A DNA stretch of 11,276 nt from Flammula alnicola (Eukaryota > Basidiomycota > Agaricomycetes > Agaricales > Strophariaceae), in assembly GCA_015499995.1 (NCBI GenBank), contig JADNRV010000841.1, positions 1 through 11,276 of the forward strand. The letters are read 5' to 3'. The translations under genes and the position numbers were made by a program. Below are positions 8,436-11,276 of the stretch, in pieces. Each line of letters begins with the position of its first letter. The stretch's first letter is position 1. The notes under the pieces were generated by a model. It had not been told where the DNA came from, searched no databases, and saw only the letters and a list, made by a program, of their open reading frames with translations.

Positions 8436-9474
8436 ATGGCCGACTCTTGGAAAGATGACATTCTCCTCAAAATAGTCAACATTCTCGTCTACTTTCTCTT
8501 CCTGGGCTCAAATATCTACACCGTAGCCTCGCCCTCCTCTATATACTACATGGAAAGGAGACCTATATCACTCCCGCTCCTTGGGCGTTCCTCATCTGGT
8601 ATATACCTGCTCTACAACTCCGCAGCAGCAGCAGCACACTGACCACCAGTCTCTAGGTCTCTCATCCACATTCTCCTCCTAGGCACTATCATCTACCAGT
8701 TCTTCCCCAACGGCAAAAAGACGATTATTGACGGCATCTCATGGCGCTTTCCTCTCCTCGGCATCCTCAATGCCATCTACGTTAACCTCTGGGCTACCCA
8801 CCATTACATCATTGGTATGCCTTCTCTAAAACAGTCTCTTGTGTCCTTCTAATTCGTTTCCCAAGCCTTCATCTTTGCCCTCTTCGTCAGCTCTGCTGTT
8901 ACTGTACGTCGCTTCCGTTCCATTCTCTCTAGACATTTGACTCACAAGCCCCTTTCCAGCACGTCTACTACATTGTCAAGAAGTACCACGCTGCGGAGTC
9001 ATATGCTGATGAGCTCTTCATCCACCTGCCCTTCTCCTCTACCACGGATGGACCACCGTCCTCGTCGTTGTCACCGCCTTTGACGCTTTCGGCGTAGACA
9101 GCCTCACCCACGCAGCCGGCATCTGGACCAAAGTCTTTGTCTTCCTTGCCCTGTAAGCTTCCATTTATTTCTTGTCTCTAATTCGAAACTCATACATATA
9201 ATCCCCTACGTAGCTTCTTCCTCGAGGGAACCGCCGCGCATACGCGTTCTCCACCCCGAAGGCGACCTGCCTGCCTTCCATCGCCATCGCCTGGTCCCTC
9301 TGGGCCATCTTCGCACACCAGACCTCGTCGGGCTTCGTCCACTGGTCGTCGCTTGTCTTTGCCATCCTCGCTGTCATCTGGGTCCTCAAGGGTGCCACCG
9401 GCCACGTCCTGCATTTCCGCCATCGCGGCATCATCGCCCTCAGCGACGAAGAGCGCGCCCCTCTCGTCGGCTAA
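8436..9474 (+). CDS. Multi-pass membrane protein, possibly TspO/MBR-like, frame-broken
   Basis: The ATG at 8436 opens [15 protein letters not shown], followed by a first membrane span. Four introns (8599-8656, 8815-8865, 8904-8959, 9153-9213) all have GT...AG ends and join conserved hydrophobic segments. Visible blocks are [117 protein letters not shown] and [18 protein letters not shown], with TAA at 9472-9474. I count seven or eight spans in about 271 residues. The TPxPWxFxIWSLIH motif recalls tryptophan-rich sensory (TspO/MBR) proteins, but the length is greater than the classic 5-span form. Three frame breaks lie near 8551 (GG to G), 9035 and 9238, each fixed by one missing base. Substrate and organelle are unknown. 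Confidence 0.75.
8622..8636 (+). repeat. (GCA)5 microsatellite in an intron
   Basis: Five uninterrupted GCA units lie inside the first intron of the membrane protein gene. The repeat is short and of no evident function. Confidence 0.8.
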
Positions 9475-10594
9475 GTGTGCATGACAACTCTGTGCATTCC
9501 ATGTCGCTGTTGGTAGGAGATCTAAGTAACTAGCATTCTAGCATTTTGTGCCTTGTCTCTGACGTATTGTTTGCTTGCTCTTGTAATAATCCTACTTGAT
9601 TGAATTAGTTTTGCATCGAAAGGTGTAGGTTTGGGGATTGAAGTGGCTTATCTTTTGGATTGCTAATCCCATTCAGCTAATCCCATGCAAGATACTTGAA
9701 ATGAAATTCAAGCTTTCATAAATTGTGGGAAGTTGCAATGGAATGGAATGCGTCGACGGTGTTGCAACGTTCCTTACTCGCATACATTGCGTCTGTCACT
9801 CGATTTGGGCGTGTATCAAATGGATGATTGGTGTACGGCGTACGCTATCTATGTACCACGTTCGTGCCAACACGCCATTTGGAAGGGTCGCGTGCCGGTT
9901 TTAATGGATTACGAGCGTTCTTGCAATTGATTTCCTGAGGCTGGTAAGCGATTAGGAAGGCGTGCACAGTGTAAAGAATCTAAAGATGTGGTAAGTAAGA
10001 TGATCATTAACGTTATTGAATCAATGCGTGCGCAGCGAGGCGCAGCGTGCATAGAACGCGTCGGATTTCGGCGGTGTCAGGTGATTAAAAATGCCCCTAT
10101 CGACGCGATAGCAGACCGATGGCAATAGATGGCAATCGACCTGTTAAGTAGGCTTTTGCCGCATGTCCAGAAGTCGTCTAGTACGCATATTATCTGAGTA
10201 AGTGGAGAATTAGGAAGGGGATGGGGGTTTTCGATATAAATGGATGAACCTGACAGAACGGGTGCTTGAAGCAATAAGTATTCAAAGATTGTTTAGCGCA
10301 CGCGTTGTCTTCAGCCAATCTTCACCAAATTCAAGATCCAAATTCAAAATATTGCTCCACCTTGGCTCCAGCACTCTCAAAAGAGTTGTTTTATTTAAGA
10401 CCCCTTTGCGGAGGAAGCGTGACAGGTTTGCATGTGAACGAATTACACGTGCCGTGACTGACGCGCTGAAATTGCTCACGAATGACAATTTGAATGTGAA
10501 CCCGACACTCTTGAAACTCACCACCAACAAACCACCAACGCCATTCTCGACAGACTTCTAGCAAAGAAAGGAAACTACTCAAAAACTCAATAGC
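9475..10594. other. Intergenic region upstream of the primase gene
   Basis: About 1.1 kb lie between two plus-strand genes. No open frame here looks like protein. Small direct repeats are present: GCTAATCCCAT at 9662-9672 and 9676-9686, GATGGCAAT at 10118-10126 and 10128-10136, and CCAAATTCAA at 10325-10334 and 10338-10347. Two ACGCGT sites occur at 10056-10061 and 10300-10305. Confidence 0.5.
10300..10305 (+). promoter_or_regulatory. ACGCGT (MluI cell-cycle box) upstream of PRI1
   Basis: ACGCGT is the binding core of the G1/S factor MBF in ascomycete yeasts, where DNA replication genes including primase subunits are targets. This one is 290 bp upstream of the PRI1 ATG, and a second lies at 10056-10061. 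The same hexamer also occurs elsewhere in this window inside coding sequence, so specificity is weak. Confidence 0.3.
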
Positions 10595-11276
10595 ATGGAT
10601 ACAGCAGATGAAGTACAACCTACCTCCCCAGGTGCGTTCTGTTTCGATTTCCGCGTGCACAGAGTTGTTATTCAATGCTCATATCGTCCCACTCGCAGAG
10701 GTCATGCTCGCGTTTTATCGTCGCCTGTACCCGTTCAAGTCAATATACAACTGGCTGAACCACGAACACGCACCTACACGACTCTTTACGCACAGGGAGT
10801 TCGCGTTTACGCTCCAAGGCGACGTCTACCTGCGCTACAACTCCTTCACCTCAGCCGACGAGCTGAAGAAGCAAGTATGCCAGCTCAACCCAACGCGGTT
10901 CGAGATCGGCCCCGTTTACTCTGCCCGGGTACGTGCGCAATACGCTTCTTATGCATTGTATCGGTTTGTCAACTACACCGCGCCGCTCATCACACCACTT
11001 CTTTCTTTCTTTCGCTAGCCACGAGACAAAAAGACAGTGCGCTCAGGAGCGTTCAACCCCATCCTCCGCGAACTCGTCTTCGATATCGATATGACCGACT
11101 ACGACCCCGTCCGTACGTGCTGTTCAAAAACGGACATCTGCAAGAAGTGCTGGGGCTTCATCGCTGCGGCCGTTCGCGTGCTGGACGCGGCGCTGCGCGA
11201 CGAGTTTGGGTACGAGAAGCTGCTGTGGGTCTACTCGGGCCGGCGCGGTATCCATCTGTGGATCTCGGACAAGGAG
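10595..11276 (+). CDS. PRI1: DNA primase catalytic (small) subunit, 3' partial
   Basis: This subunit of the DNA polymerase alpha-primase complex makes the RNA primers that start each Okazaki fragment in the nucleus. The ATG (10595) starts [12 protein letters not shown]. Introns at 10632-10698 and 10929-11018 have GT...AG ends and join in frame to give 175 residues up to the window edge. An early block reads [13 protein letters not shown] (from residue 13), with HREFAFTL farther on. The catalytic pair is D111 and D113 in [12 protein letters not shown]. The zinc motif is C123, C124, C130 and C133. The nucleotide-binding SGRRGIH is at 162-168. These positions are offset by only two from the human enzyme as I remember its numbering. 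The third catalytic aspartate lies beyond the window. Unlike most genes here the frame is unbroken. Usual length is roughly 400-500 residues, so somewhat over a third is present. Confidence 0.95.
   Translation, partial: MDTADEVQPTSPGAFCFDFRVHRVVIQCSYRPTRRGHARVLSSPVPVQVNIQLAEPRTRTYTTLYAQGVRVYAPRRRLPALQLLHLSRRAEEASMPAQPNAVRDRPRLLCPGTCAIRFLCIVSVCQLHRAAHHTTSFFLSLATRQKDSALRSVQPHPPRTRLRYRYDRLRPRPYVLFKNGHLQEVLGLHRCGRSRAGRGAARRVWVREAAVGLLGPARYPSVDLGQG

Noticed and set aside
9165..9434. Minus-strand open frames of 77-89 codons
   Set aside because: They are antisense to the last exon of the membrane protein gene and include part of its intron; charged, low-complexity translation.
9662..10347. Short direct repeats as a CRISPR array or satellite
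   Set aside because: Each repeat has only two copies of 9-11 bp with irregular spacing, and the genome is eukaryotic.

Overview
The window looks like nuclear DNA from a basidiomycete fungus, probably an agaricomycete. It has many short introns of about 45-70 nt with GT...AG ends, a FunK1 (fungal-type) protein kinase of the kind expanded in mushrooms, and an intron-dense BiP/Kar2 gene. I see no prokaryotic, viral or transposon genes and no tRNA or rRNA.

Layout from left to right: (1) a FunK1-type kinase gene on the minus strand (1-2320), cut by the left edge and carrying a tandemly duplicated 55-codon insert between its catalytic loop and its metal-binding loop; (2) a 373-bp divergent promoter region (2321-2693) with a nested inverted repeat built from two TACGTGT sites, a CCAAT...CCACG pair and a TATA box; (3) an ER Hsp70 (BiP/Kar2) gene on the plus strand (2694-5207) with ten introns, two micro-exons of 13 and 15 nt and a C-terminal HTEL; (4) a doubtful small coding stretch on the minus strand (about 5447-5905); (5) a PHD-finger gene on the minus strand (about 6040-7810) with a long disordered tail; (6) a 625-bp divergent region; (7) a multi-pass membrane protein gene on the plus strand (8436-9474), which may be TspO/MBR-like; (8) about 1.1 kb without a recognisable gene; (9) the 5' part of the DNA primase catalytic subunit gene PRI1 on the plus strand (10595 to the right edge).

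Four of the five recognised genes cannot be read in one frame even after splicing. In BiP, the clearest case, the breaks are small base losses, many in short homopolymers. The amino acids between breaks and the splice sites stay strongly conserved. That pattern fits consensus sequence error better than pseudogene decay. The primase portion and the first 1.1 kb of the kinase read cleanly, so the density of breaks varies along the window.

The genes do not form an obvious pathway. They are ordinary eukaryotic neighbours: secretory-pathway chaperone, chromatin reader, membrane protein, replication enzyme and a lineage-expanded kinase. The points most worth a second look are the BiP promoter palindrome, the BiP micro-exons and the duplicated insert in the kinase.
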